A stretch of 64,000 nt of DNA from CAVTLG01 sp963802635 (lineage in GTDB: Bacteria > Chloroflexota > Ktedonobacteria > Ktedonobacterales > Ktedonobacteraceae), in the NCBI GenBank assembly GCA_963802635.1, contig CAWDJJ010000001.1, forward strand, positions 930,001-994,000, read 5' to 3'. Shown here piece after piece: positions 44,881 through 54,336 of this stretch (position 1 is its first letter; every line of letters starts with the position of its first letter). Under the pieces are notes generated by a model. That model did not search any database, was not told where the DNA came from, and saw only the letters and a program-made list of their open reading frames with translations. A program made the position numbers and the translations under genes.

Positions 44881-44961
44881 TATTGCCTTGCATTCAGATG
44901 AGAAATATGCCGCAGCATATTGCTAGCAACGAGAGGTGCGTTTCTGAATGCATATGGGTAT
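44881..44961. repeat. Palindromic interspersed element, copy 1
   Basis: About 80 bp with outer arms GCATTCAGA/TCTGAATGC-type and an inner hairpin AATATGC-CGCA-GCATATT. Nearly the same element occurs at 50776-50856, where the inner stem reads AATGTGC-CGCA-GCACATT: both sides of one base pair have changed. Half-copies lie at 57143 and 61112. It has the look of a MITE or REP-like element. Confidence 0.8.
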
Positions 44962-45218
44962 GAGATCGTTACTATGAATGAATATAGAAGGGTATCTGGT
45001 GATGAAATAATGTTTTATAATGGGCAATGAGCATTGACATACATGCTGGATTTCTGTACAGAATTTTTACAAATCTCGCAAAGTTTTTTTATTGTGCTCA
45101 GGTACAGTATAGGTAAGCAAAGCAAAAGCATTTGCCTGTACTTATCACTACTTCTGGACGTGTATATCAGTAGTGATTTTTTAAGAGGCAAATTTGGGAT
45201 GAACAAGGAGGCACAAAG

Positions 45219-46625
45219 ATGTTCCACCCAGACGGAAATAATGAACAAAATGAGCAAACAATGCCATATGGATCAGCACCACAGCCTTATCATCCTGGCG
45301 AGGAGCAGGGGATATACCCGCCAGCTTCGCAGTCATATCAGTCAGCCCAAGGAGGGGCGACGCAATATCAACCATCTTCACCGACGTATTGGTCTACTGG
45401 GAGCGGACAGGGGAATACCTATAACGAGTCAACCCAACAGCAGCCACCAATTTTATCCCCACCCAGATATACGCCTCCTTACGGACCGCCATCTCGCGGG
45501 CCACGCATAGGAGCTATGATTGTACTGGCAGTAGTGCTCCTGCTAGTCTTAGGTATTGGCGTGTTTGCCGGTTGGCAATTTGGCAGAGATAATACCGCAA
45601 CGATATCGCCTGCAGCTACAAACAGCACGTTGCAGACAACTCCGTCGCAAGCGACTATTCCGGCGCTCACCGGGAGCAACCTTGAGACCGTACGCGAACA
45701 AGTCGTGGCGAATGTGAGTCCTGCTGTTGTACAGGTCAATGTCACACTGCAAAATGGTAGCGCGTTGGGTTCGGGTGTTATTATTGATAAACGCGGTTAC
45801 ATTGTTACCAATTATCACGTGGTAGAGAACGCGCAAGTTATTGATTCTGTTGTGCTGTCGAATGGCGCAAAGGTGACGAATGTACAACTGATAGGTGTCG
45901 ATCAGGCTGATGATCTGGCAGTCTTAAAGATAACTCCACCCACCACTTTAGTAACGGTGTCCTTTGGGAACTCTTCGAGTCTCAAGGTTGGGCAGGATGT
46001 ACTGGCTATCGGGAATCCACTAGGTAATAGGCAGACCGTCACCAGTGGTATTGTCAGTGCTTTAGGACGTAATGTGAGCGAGGGCAGCAATGGTGTCACC
46101 CTTCCTGGTACCATTCAGACTGATGCTCCCATCAATCCTGGGAATAGTGGTGGTGCTCTGGTCAATTTGCAGGGGCAGTTGATTGGTATCCCAACCCTGA
46201 CCGCCATAGACCCCGAGTTCAATGCTCCCGCTAATGGTGTTGGTTTTGCTATTCCGTCGAACCGTGTACAATTTATCGCAGAACAGCTCATTCAGAGCGG
46301 AAAAGTGACCCATACCGGGCGTGCAGCTCTGGGTATCTATGCGGCTGACGTGGATACTATGACACAGCAACAGGATGGTCTGGCTGTCGATCACGGCGTC
46401 TTAATCGCGCAACTGGTTTCAAATGGCGCGGCCCAGAAAGCTGGTTTACGTGTGGGGGACGTGATTGTGCAGATCAATAATCAAGCCATTGCTACTTCAT
46501 CGGATCTGGAGGATGCGCTGCTGGCGGAAAATCCTGGTGATAAAGTCTCGGCTCACGTGTATCGTGGTACTCAGCAGTTGACCATTTTAGTAACCCTTGG
46601 AGAGCTACAAGCATCTTCCAATTAA
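45219..46625 (+). CDS. HtrA/DegP-type S1C serine protease with PDZ domain
   Basis: 468 residues, start ATG 45219 after AAGGAGG. A 95-residue Pro/Gln/Tyr-rich cytoplasmic head is followed by one membrane helix (IGAMIVLAVVLLLVLGIGVF, 97-117). The trypsin-like domain has H200 (TNYHVVENA), D232 (DDLAVLKI) and S310 (NPGNSGGALV), and the PDZ domain follows (VLIAQLVSNGAAQKAGLRVG from about 390). It is a membrane-anchored extracytoplasmic protease for damaged proteins. A terminator follows at 46660. Confidence 0.95.
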   Translation: MFHPDGNNEQNEQTMPYGSAPQPYHPGEEQGIYPPASQSYQSAQGGATQYQPSSPTYWSTGSGQGNTYNESTQQQPPILSPPRYTPPYGPPSRGPRIGAMIVLAVVLLLVLGIGVFAGWQFGRDNTATISPAATNSTLQTTPSQATIPALTGSNLETVREQVVANVSPAVVQVNVTLQNGSALGSGVIIDKRGYIVTNYHVVENAQVIDSVVLSNGAKVTNVQLIGVDQADDLAVLKITPPTTLVTVSFGNSSSLKVGQDVLAIGNPLGNRQTVTSGIVSALGRNVSEGSNGVTLPGTIQTDAPINPGNSGGALVNLQGQLIGIPTLTAIDPEFNAPANGVGFAIPSNRVQFIAEQLIQSGKVTHTGRAALGIYAADVDTMTQQQDGLAVDHGVLIAQLVSNGAAQKAGLRVGDVIVQINNQAIATSSDLEDALLAENPGDKVSAHVYRGTQQLTILVTLGELQASSN

Positions 46626-46659
46626 TGCTAATCGTGCGCATCTATCGTGCATAATGTAG

Positions 46660-46697
46660 AAATAGGGGTACCCCGATCAGGGATGCCCTATTTTTGT
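46660..46697 (+). terminator. Rho-independent terminator of the htrA-like gene
   Basis: AAATAGGG and CCCTATTTTT pair around a loop that itself contains GGGGTACCCC; a T run follows. Confidence 0.8.
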
Positions 46698-46871
46698 ATC
46701 TATTTGTTGCTCGCGCTTCTACTGCAAGCAACATGGGGTTTCGGCTTCATCGTGTTGAGTTGTTGTGCCTTGGCGCTGGCTGTACTCGCCCTGTGGATCA
46801 TTTTTCGGCATACCACACCGCGTAACTGGTCGTCTGCAGAAAGGCAGGAGGCTGTGTCAGATATTGATTGA
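46683..46871 (+). CDS. Possible small two-helix membrane protein
   Basis: 62 codons from ATG 46683 (MPYFCIYLLLALLLQATWGF) with two hydrophobic helices and the tail SSAERQEAVSDID. The start overlaps the htrA terminator, there is no clear ribosome binding site, and the 3' end overlaps the convergent gene by 15 bp. It may be a real small protein or a chance frame. Confidence 0.35.
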   Translation: MPYFCIYLLLALLLQATWGFGFIVLSCCALALAVLALWIIFRHTTPRNWSSAERQEAVSDID

Positions 46872-47627
46872 CTGTACAGTTTCCTGTTGTGCACTGCTGG
46901 CAGGCTTGACAACGCTAGAGCGGCGACTCGTGCGCAATACGCCAGTGAAAAGGACGATCCAGCCGAATGCCATAACCAGCCAGAAGGTGTCCTGTAATCC
47001 CAGGAAGCGGGCTAGACTACCGGCTGCGGCGTCCAGCATTGCGCCTATAAAGATCAACACGTTGGCCCATAGCACGTGGCTGGTACGCAGACCCCCTACA
47101 CTTCCCTGATGACGTAGCAGCTTCCAGCCAGAGTAAAGTGCTCCTCCAGCAACCAGCACGACGCCCAGCGTGTTGAGCACAATGGTTAGTACTAACCATG
47201 CTCCTGGTTGTAATATGCCTGTGCCTGGTGTACCGGCGATCTGGCTGAGCTTGTGCAGATCGATGCTGGCGAGAAAATTACTGATAGCGGCGCAGACGCT
47301 TAAAATACACAATACGATAAAGCTGATACGCGTGATACGCTGGCTGCTGACGAGTGCGAGACTGCCCAGACCCAGCCAAGCGGGCATGACTTCGCCTCCC
47401 AGGATGTAGTAAGTGCGGAAAAGCAGTATGCCAGCGGTGCTTGTTGGGTGTACAAGGAGCATACAGATATATGCCAGAGTGGCGCTAAAGGCCATACAGA
47501 GTGCAATGGACCAGTAGAGCTGGTGCGTACGGTGCCGATTAAGATATTGCCGCAATATGACGCTAGCGAACAATCCTGTCACAATGACGTTGACCACTGG
47601 CGGCAGGAGGAACAGCGGATTATTCAT
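46857..47627 (-). CDS. Seven-helix membrane protein of unknown function
   Basis: 256 residues from ATG 47627 (MNNPLFLLPPVVNVIVTGLF), with GGAGAAGAG just upstream. Seven hydrophobic helices are spaced as in small integral sensors or transport-related proteins (VNVIVTGLFASVILRQYL, LYWSIALCMAFSATLAYICM, VLWANVLIFIGAMLDAAAG, LVMAFGWIVLFTGVL). No catalytic motif. No family recognised. Confidence 0.65.
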   Translation of the reverse strand: MNNPLFLLPPVVNVIVTGLFASVILRQYLNRHRTHQLYWSIALCMAFSATLAYICMLLVHPTSTAGILLFRTYYILGGEVMPAWLGLGSLALVSSQRITRISFIVLCILSVCAAISNFLASIDLHKLSQIAGTPGTGILQPGAWLVLTIVLNTLGVVLVAGGALYSGWKLLRHQGSVGGLRTSHVLWANVLIFIGAMLDAAAGSLARFLGLQDTFWLVMAFGWIVLFTGVLRTSRRSSVVKPASSAQQETVQSINI

Positions 47628-47837
47628 CTCTTCTCCAATTGTGGATATCCCTGGCATTCAGCCACGGAGTTCTTGACTCCTATCTATGCGTACCAGGGTG
47701 GGTGTAGCTTGCATGGATATGTAGCTAAAACATACTATATAGAAAACTGCAAAGGAATGCAATCTCTCGTTTGCGCCTGCTGTAACACTGTGGAGCATAA
47801 AAAAGTGGCATCTCCACTTTTAGGTGATGTCACTTTG

Positions 47838-48548
47838 CTATCTGTGTACCTCACGCTTCTTGCGTTGAGCAAATAGTGTGAAGCCAGCCATACCGGCGAG
47901 TATCAGGAGTATGCCTAGTCTCAGACGTCCCGAGGATGTGCTTACGTCAAATAAGAGCACAACTGGCACTAGCTGCGTGATTTTATTTGCTGGTTCGTTG
48001 GATGGCTGTACTGAAGGGGTACTAGCCAATTTGGGTGACAACGGTTTGACCAGCGGTGTTGTTGGTCTTGAAGTATTTGGTGTGTTCTGGAGCGCAGGTT
48101 TCGTAGATGCTCCACTCGCACTGCTATTCGTTGTGGCTGAAGTCATGCTAATGCTATGGTTCCCAGGCATCGCTAGCAGTCCAGAGAGTACGAAAATGAT
48201 GCCAATGACTGCGGCAAGGGCGCTGACAAATCGCATGCTATAACGGAGTGCGCTGCGCTGCCTCTTGTTGCTGCGACTGACTGGGGTGCTTTTGCCAGAG
48301 ATCTGTGTTTCCCTGACCGACAAGGAGGCTATCTCGGTTGTCGCTGGTAGCGTAAATGATCGGGGCAATGCCAGCGGTGGGAGTGTGCGCAGCAATGATA
48401 CTGTCTGCTGTAGCTTTACCAGTCCTTGCTGACACTGCTCACAGCTTGTCAGGTGCGCGCTGCATATTGCCAGCTCCGTGGGTGGAAGCTGTTGATCAAG
48501 AAAGGCTGAGAGTTGTTCAGTTGTCAGATGCCGATCATCTTGTGGCAC
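47838..48548 (-). CDS. Anti-sigma factor with zinc-finger (ZAS) domain
   Basis: 236 residues. The N-terminal LTTEQLSAFLDQQLPPTELA with SAHLTSCEQCQQGL gives the H-x3-C-x2-C zinc motif of anti-sigma factors. A membrane helix lies near 110-130 (RFVSALAAVIGIIFVLSGLL), followed by a long Ser/Thr/Pro-rich outer region and a second hydrophobic stretch at the C-terminus (LGILLILAGMAGFTLFAQRKK). It directly follows the ECF sigma gene (36 bp), so it is the cognate regulator. The C-terminal arrangement resembles a wall- or membrane-anchored tail. Confidence 0.9.
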   Translation of the reverse strand: MPQDDRHLTTEQLSAFLDQQLPPTELAICSAHLTSCEQCQQGLVKLQQTVSLLRTLPPLALPRSFTLPATTEIASLSVRETQISGKSTPVSRSNKRQRSALRYSMRFVSALAAVIGIIFVLSGLLAMPGNHSISMTSATTNSSASGASTKPALQNTPNTSRPTTPLVKPLSPKLASTPSVQPSNEPANKITQLVPVVLLFDVSTSSGRLRLGILLILAGMAGFTLFAQRKKREVHR

Positions 48549-48584
48549 GATGTACTCCGTTATGCTGTCATATTCAGATAGGTA

Positions 48585-49268
48585 TCAATCGTTACTATTG
48601 GTGAGACGGTAATCTCGTGGTAAAAGTTCCCTGTGTGCATCGAGGAAGTGGCGTAAACGCGCTCGTCCACGTGAGATACGTGAGCGTACAGTGCCTAACG
48701 TTGTCTGGGTGGTCTGGGCCACCTCTTCGTAGCTGAAACCCTGGATATCGCAGAGCACAACTGCCGTGCGCTGATCGAGAGGAAGTTCTTGCAGCCCTTG
48801 TTGCAGTAACTCCTGAAGCTCCAGAGCGAGCAGGCTCTCTTCAGGGTTTCCGGCGATCCCGGTCATAGCGAAAGCGTCTGGCGTACTCGCGTTGCGCGAA
48901 TGCAGATTATCTTCATCTGTCAACGCCTCCAACGACTCCAGTGGATGGCGCTGGACGCGTCGCCAGTGGTCCCAGGACAGGTTTGTGCCGATGCGCAGCA
49001 GCCATGCACGAAATGAGGACCCACCTCGATAGGTATGAATGGCTTTGAAGGCCGAAATAAAGGCATCCTGGGTCACATCAGCGGCTGTCTCTGTATTTCC
49101 GAGCAAGCGAAAGACCGTACCATATAGCGTCTGCTGGTAGTGCATGACGAGTCGGTTGAATGCATCAACGTCCCCTTGTTGACTTCGAGCGATGAGTTTA
49201 TTCTCGTCATCTGACGCAAGCTTATCCAATGCAATCCTCACTTTTAGCGCTTTGCTGTAGTGTAGCAT
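48585..49268 (-). CDS. ECF-family RNA polymerase sigma factor
   Basis: 227 residues. Region 2 runs from DAFNRLVMHYQQTLYGTVFR to WLLRIGTNLSWDHWRR; region 4 is LPLDQRTAVVLCDIQGFSYE with TLGTVRSRISRGRARLR. The linker between them is longer than usual (about 45 residues, ESLEALTDEDNLHSRN). An alternative start may lie about 9 codons inside. It is paired with the anti-sigma gene downstream. It may respond to envelope stress; the HtrA protease nearby would be a natural target (inference). Confidence 0.95.
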   Translation of the reverse strand: MLHYSKALKVRIALDKLASDDENKLIARSQQGDVDAFNRLVMHYQQTLYGTVFRLLGNTETAADVTQDAFISAFKAIHTYRGGSSFRAWLLRIGTNLSWDHWRRVQRHPLESLEALTDEDNLHSRNASTPDAFAMTGIAGNPEESLLALELQELLQQGLQELPLDQRTAVVLCDIQGFSYEEVAQTTQTTLGTVRSRISRGRARLRHFLDAHRELLPRDYRLTNSND

Positions 49269-49332
49269 ATTTTAGAAATTCCGCCTATGCTCTTGTTTAG
49301 CAGCCTTGAAGCATTTCATAAAAAGTGAGGTG

Positions 49333-50737
49333 CTAGAGGAACAAATCTCTCAGCTTCTTCACGCTCTTCTCGCCACGCCATTTTGTGCACATACGCTCAT
49401 AAATAGTAGAAGCTTCGTCATAGCGTAACTGATTACCGACAGCACGTGCCTGTGTGATGGCCGTTTCGACATATTGACAGGCGCGATCTCTGTCACTCAG
49501 TGCATAGGAGGCTGCCGCCAGGCGCACGGTCAGTTCAACGCGATTAGGGATAAGCTCATTCGGCACCAGTTTATCCACCTGGCGGAATAGTTCCCATGCC
49601 TGCTGTGGTCGACGCAAGTGCAGATACATCAAGCCTTCAAATGAGGAGAGCGACGAACGATTAAAGTGAGTGTATGCAAAGTTTGGATCTGTCTCACACT
49701 GCGTAGGATACGTTGCATGCGCCAACGTCAGAAATTGTTGAGACTTGCGCTCATTTTTCAGATGACCATGAGCTTCAGCCAGACCAATATACACACGTCC
49801 TTGCAAGAGCGGTGAGGTTGCAGCAATAGACGGCAAGGCGCGTTTGTAGGCCAGCAAACGCTGAACAGGTCGTTTGAGATATAAATAGACCTGTCCCAGG
49901 CGGATGAGCGACGCAACCTGTAAGTTGGTATCATTCGCCAGTTCGCCGTATTCCAACGAGCGCTGAGTATACGTATGAGCTGTACCAAAGTTTTGGTGCT
50001 GTAACGCGAGCAAAGAAGCTAACTGACAGCTCTGCGACGCGAGGGACGCTGCCCGCAGGCGCTGGGACGGTGATGACTGTATCAGCATGACCAATTGAGA
50101 AAGATAGCCAGGTAAGATACGCTCCACCTCTTGCAATCCACCCTCAAAATAAAGCTGCCAGCATAAAGGGATGCTCATTGCACACAAGGAGAGAATTTCT
50201 TCAGGGTGAAGTATCCCTGAATTATTACGTTGTGTCAGGCCAAGCACTCCCGCTGGCGTGCTGATCAGGGTCATAATTGCATGTCGCCGCGAGAGGCTTT
50301 TATCTTTATCCCCATCTTTCTCCACACGTGCCTGATTTCATAGTTTCCAGACTCCTTTTCGCCTGCTCAAAATACAGGTGAATTTCATATGGTGTCATGG
50401 CAGCTGCAGGAAAAGCATCCAGAAGCGGCGTCATAAGCGGTGAGGGGGCAACAATCAGAGGGGACGGGTCGGGGGGGAGCACACGATCTGAATGAGGTAG
50501 GGATGGGGGTGAAGCTTGCCTACGGCGAGGAACCACCGCATGCGCAAAGCCAAGCTCTTCGGGAGATAACGCAAATGCTGCGCAAAGCTGATCAAGTGTG
50601 CCAAGCTGTGGCACTTGCAGGCCACGTTCCCACCGATTGAAGGTGTTAACGCTCACACCGACCTTTTCACTTGCGACGGCTACACTCCAACGTTTGTACA
50701 TCCGCGCGGCTTCCAACTTTTTGTTCACTATTGGCAT
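49333..50737 (-). pseudogene. HTH-TPR regulator, split by a frameshift
   Basis: Two overlapping frames. 50306-50737 (143 residues) has an XRE helix-turn-helix (SVAVASEKVGVSVNTFNRWE). 49333-50325 (330 residues) has SLSRRHAIMTLISTPAGVLG then TPR-like helices (LRAASLASQSCQLASLLALQ, LLQGRVYIGLAEAHGHL). In Ktedonobacteria-type relatives HTH and TPR parts are one protein of about 460 residues. Removal of one base near 50320 joins MKSGTC to EKDGDKDKSLSRRH. Alternatively the second frame may start at GTG 50325 and be translated separately by coupling. Confidence 0.7.
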
Positions 50738-50775
50738 CTTCCTCTCCTCCTAATCACATTCATCACATCGCGTTA

Positions 50776-50856
50776 TATTGCCTTGCATTCAGATGAGAAA
50801 TGTGCCGCAGCACATTTCTAGTAACGAGAGTTGCGTTTCTGAATGCTTATGGGTAT
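50776..50856. repeat. Palindromic interspersed element, copy 2
   Basis: Close copy of 44881-44961 with a compensated base-pair change in the inner stem (see there). It lies just upstream of the HTH-TPR gene. Confidence 0.8.
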
Positions 50857-51003
50857 TAATTGTTCCAGAAAATCCTTTCTTATCGCTCAGATAACGTGCG
50901 TGTATTTGTATTCATGTATATTATTAGCATTTTAAAGACCAGCCACAATAAAGTCAACGAAACATGATAAAACGTGATAAAGCGAGAATAATTGATAGGG
51001 AAA

Positions 51004-51517
51004 TTAGAGGTCGATCCAGTAGCGCAACTTCTTGATACATGAGCCTTCAACGGTAACACTGTTCTCAAATTGACCACCGTTGGACTCGATGAACTTTTTG
51101 GAGGCTATATTGTTTTCATCGCAGGTAATCAAGACACGTGGCAGGCCACTCTCGCGAGCTCTTCTGGAGTCCAAGGCACAAAAGCTGTTTCCCGTAGCCT
51201 TGCCTGCGCTTCGAGGGCCTGATCAGGTAGCCGATATGACCGCCAATCCTGAAGAGAAAATCGTTCAGCTCATCACTTAAGGTAAGCGTACCAATGAATT
51301 CTTCTCCATCGATAAGCCAGAACGTCGTAGAAGGCACGCGGTCGGGTGAAATTTTCGTAGAATCTTGCTGGTCTAGCGCCTGTTGCACGAAATGTGTGAA
51401 GTCAGCACGCACGCGTTGCGGATTGTATTGCAGCCACCGGCCTTCGCGTTGAATTTCACGTAAGCCCTGCAGAAAGGTATCTTTGTATTGAACAGCAGGC
51501 ACTGTTAGAAAAAGCAT
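51004..51517 (-). pseudogene. GNAT acetyltransferase, frameshifted
   Basis: The first frame (from 51517) gives FLTVPAVQYKDTFLQGLREI to the acetyl-CoA loop RRQGYGKQLLCLGLQK and then leaves the family. With one base removed near 51161-51164 it continues as ARESGLPRVLITCDENN and IASKKFIESNGGQFENSV to KKLRYWIDL and a stop at 51004, the typical end of this GNAT type (COG3981-like). The intact protein would have about 170 residues. Substrate unknown. Confidence 0.8.
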
Positions 51518-51642
51518 AGCAGTTCCTCTTATCTAGACGCCATCCAGGGGTAGCGTCAATGTGATTTCGTCGTGTAAGGGTATGTCACGATGATGCGCTC
51601 ACGGTCATCATTGACCAACGGTCGCACAGTAATGTCTTAATA

Positions 51643-51856
51643 TTACTCCTCCACATCCTCTATCAAGTCACTTGAAGGTACACCAAGCGCACTTGCCAGC
51701 TTTCCCAGAGTATGCGATGAAAATTCGGCAGTGGGTTCTTTAAAAAGGCGTTGAATGGTCTTTACATCCATATCTGCACGTCTTGCGAGAGCATTTTGCG
51801 AGAGGTTTTGTTTCTCCATATATTCTCTAATCTTCTCGATTTCGCAACCGTATCAT
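51643..51856 (-). pseudogene. Small XRE-family helix-turn-helix protein, possibly frameshifted
   Basis: A 58-residue frame from ATG 51819 (MEKQNLSQNALARRADMDVK, then TIQRLFKEPTAEFSSHTL) is a clear Cro/C1-type helix-turn-helix. A more natural start, MIRLR, lies at 51856 in another frame and would join IEKIREYMEKQNLS if one A of the AAA run (51840-51842 complement) were absent. It is near the hicAB locus, transcribed away from it, and may regulate it (inference). Confidence 0.6.
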
Positions 51857-51989
51857 GTTTTCCTCAGTAATTTTTGCCTATTGTACCGTAGTAAGACTGT
51901 TGACAACTATGGGGACGTAATCATATAGTTTAGATATATGGCTTATCTATGGTATTGTAATCCTATATATCGGAAGGAAGAGACATGGC

Positions 51990-52100
51990 ATGAGTGGGAA
52001 TGATCGGAAACCAACATTTAAAGAGCTTCTAGGGGTCACTAGATTGGTGGGGGTAAAACATACAAAATCAGTTCAGCAATCAGCCAAATGCTTCTTTTGA
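51990..52100 (+). other. Short open frame of 36 codons, doubtful
   Basis: ATG 51990 follows GGAAGGAAGAG and an AT-rich stretch. The peptide (MSGNDRKPTFKELLGVTRLV) has no recognised family and ends at 52100. It may be a truncated gene or spurious. Confidence 0.25.
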
Positions 52101-52154
52101 ACCACCTATCCGTGTATCTTATCTTATTAGCGATATATTAGTGATAAAAAATGC

Positions 52155-52160
52155 TATAAT
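52155..52160 (+). promoter_or_regulatory. Probable -10 of the hicAB promoter
   Basis: TATAAT preceded by TGC (extended -10) lies upstream of the point where IS copy A entered. The original transcript would lead into hicA. Confidence 0.4.
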
Positions 52161-52273
52161 AACTTCAGTTATTTAAACGCGTGAAAATGCTTTGAGTGCG
52201 GAGGCAAAAAAAGAAGCATCGAGACGAGGCAAAAGGCTAGACAAAGTAGCAAACCCAGATTATTATATTACTA

Positions 52274-54067
52274 CTCATGGTTCGCTCATTTTCCAGATGG
52301 AAATTAAGAATCATCCGCCAATTGAGAATAGATGACAGGCGTAAAGCCTAATAACGTTAAAATTTCTTGCTGAAGAGAAGAAAGCGGCGTAATATGGCGC
52401 TGTATGAACCCAGGAGCACGAACGATGGTAAGCGTCACTTCATGGAAGGCTTCCAATAATCGTTCCGCAGTCGGTTGATTCGTGCGACGTTTGGGATTTC
52501 CTGCGCAGAGTCCGGCAAGCTCTCCCTTCAGCTCTTGTAAACGTTGACGAACGACACCTTCCAATAGCGTTAAAACACGCAAAGCAATCGTCAACAAGCG
52601 CACTAATCCTACTCGATGATCATCACGCTGCACATAGAGAGGAGCCAATGAGAAAGGATGTCCTTTGAGGCGCCCGAAGCACCGCTCGACAAGATATTCA
52701 TCATAGTATGCCTCTACAGCTTGTTCTAAAGAAAGATATTCTTTTCCCTGATTCGTAACATAGACACGCCAGCTCAGATGACTTATAGTATACTCGAGTG
52801 CTTTTTCCACTCGTGCACTCTTGATCGTAAAAAGGCTCTCTTGACGTGCTGAGGAGATTTTTCCTCTATAAGTACGAACTGGTATTTCCCGCTTTTCTTC
52901 ATAAATAGTAATCTCTAATAAATCTTCCACGCGAAATATCTTTAACACCTCTTGTATGGCTCTCTCTACTTCCACGCGTGTTTTTAGGCGCTGCTTTCCT
53001 TGCTTTCTCACCAATAGCTCCTGTATAGCTTGCTCTGCTTTTTCTAAGCGTTCTAGCAAAGAACGCTTCGCTCCTTCTGCTCCACTTGTTGATTGGATCA
53101 GCAATCGGCGTTCCGTCCATGCAGATATCTGCCCATCTCTCTCGCTATCCAGCTCCTGGCTCATTTCATATCCTTGAGCAATACAAATATGCTCATTTTT
53201 CTCATTCATGCGTTCAACCTTTATGAGCGGATCTCCGTTCTTTCTCAAGGTATCTACTTCTTGCTGGAGTTGCTGTGATGAGATGTGTATGGCTGAAAGA
53301 GGGCATAAATAAAAGTCTTTCGATGATTGAATGGTCGCACGCGTTTGAAATGCTGCCATCTTGCAATCTCCTATATACAACAGTCCTTCCCTTTTGAGTC
53401 CTTCACGCACCCGCTTTATAATCGGCAGGTACACCGGGTCATCTGCCTTTTCACCCGAAATCACTTCTGTCGCCAATGGCATTCCCAAAGGATCCAAACT
53501 TGCGAGCACCAGTTTGAGTTGTGGCAGGTCAGGTCGATGGTCTTTGCTGTGCCCGAATTGCAGTAATCCCTGCTCACTCACTTCAGCATAACTCATGACG
53601 CTGGTCGTATCAACACGTATCCGTGCTTTTTGCATATCATACACTCGTACCAGGCTTCCCATCAAATCCTGTTCAAATGCTGTCCAATGGATATCGCTGC
53701 TTAGAGCATGTAAAATATCTGCAAGACGATCATCTGTCATATCTTGTTGTTCAAGCATCTTCAACCCGCAGCCACGTAGTATTTCTTTTCGTCGCATTGC
53801 CCACTCTTGTACATGGTGCATTTTATGATCCGCTTCTGAAAGGATATGGGAGAGCCAAACCATCGTCACATTCCCTACGCTTAATCCCTTCCGATTGCCA
53901 TGAACTGGGATATGCTTATCTAGCAGCTCAGATATATTCATGCGCTGCATGTGTGCTAGTAACAGCGCAATATCATCTACACGTTCAGTTTCAATGTTCA
54001 ACGTTTCTTTCATGCTTGTAGTGTATTACAATTTTGAAATCTCGTCAAAATTTGAGCGAACCATGAG
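52274..54067 (-). mobile_element. IS1634-family element, copy A
   Basis: 1794 bp with terminal inverted repeats CTCATGGTTCGCTCA and a 6-bp target duplication TTACTA (52268-52273 and 54068-54073). It encodes one intact transposase. Copy B (54279-56073) is almost identical and in opposite orientation, 211 bp away. Confidence 0.95.
52304..54013 (-). CDS. IS1634-family transposase (intact)
   Basis: 569 residues, DDE enzyme of the IS4 superfamily. The N-terminus NIETERVDDIALLLAHMQRM is the DUF4277 domain typical of IS1634. Catalytic Asp residues are in RVDTTSVMSY and YIGDCKMAAFQ, and the Glu in YDEYLVERCFGRLKG (YREK-like). It ends 30 bp before the element end. It can probably act on copy B too, since both have the same ends. 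Confidence 0.95.
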   Translation of the reverse strand: MKETLNIETERVDDIALLLAHMQRMNISELLDKHIPVHGNRKGLSVGNVTMVWLSHILSEADHKMHHVQEWAMRRKEILRGCGLKMLEQQDMTDDRLADILHALSSDIHWTAFEQDLMGSLVRVYDMQKARIRVDTTSVMSYAEVSEQGLLQFGHSKDHRPDLPQLKLVLASLDPLGMPLATEVISGEKADDPVYLPIIKRVREGLKREGLLYIGDCKMAAFQTRATIQSSKDFYLCPLSAIHISSQQLQQEVDTLRKNGDPLIKVERMNEKNEHICIAQGYEMSQELDSERDGQISAWTERRLLIQSTSGAEGAKRSLLERLEKAEQAIQELLVRKQGKQRLKTRVEVERAIQEVLKIFRVEDLLEITIYEEKREIPVRTYRGKISSARQESLFTIKSARVEKALEYTISHLSWRVYVTNQGKEYLSLEQAVEAYYDEYLVERCFGRLKGHPFSLAPLYVQRDDHRVGLVRLLTIALRVLTLLEGVVRQRLQELKGELAGLCAGNPKRRTNQPTAERLLEAFHEVTLTIVRAPGFIQRHITPLSSLQQEILTLLGFTPVIYSQLADDS

Positions 54068-54087
54068 TTACTAATAAAGAGAAAAAG

Positions 54088-54336
54088 ATGCCGCCAAAAA
54101 TTCGACAATTAAAAGCCAGACTTTCGAAATTTGGTTTTACTATCCGATCAGGGAAAGGTAGTCACACTGTCTGGCACCATCCAGACAAAGCTGACATCAC
54201 GGTTACATTATCGGGCAAGGACGGCAACGATGCGAAACCATACCAGATTGATGACGTTCAAGATGCACTAAGACAGTTCTCATGGTTCGCTCAAATTTTG
54301 ACGAGATTTCAAAATTGTAATACACTACAAGCATGA
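54088..54336 (+). pseudogene. hicA: HicA-type toxin gene, C-terminus replaced by IS sequence
   Basis: Residues 1-64 (MPPKIRQLKARLSKFGFTIR, GKGSHTVWHHPDKADITVTL, DDVQDALRQ) form the HicA double-stranded RNA-binding fold with the key His in GSHTVWHH. IS copy B entered after DALRQ; the original end was LGGEK-stop, overlapping the ATG of hicB. The present frame reads 19 foreign residues and stops at TGA 54334-54336, which overlaps the transposase ATG. HicA cleaves mRNA; loss of four codons and the new tail may or may not destroy activity. Confidence 0.85.
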
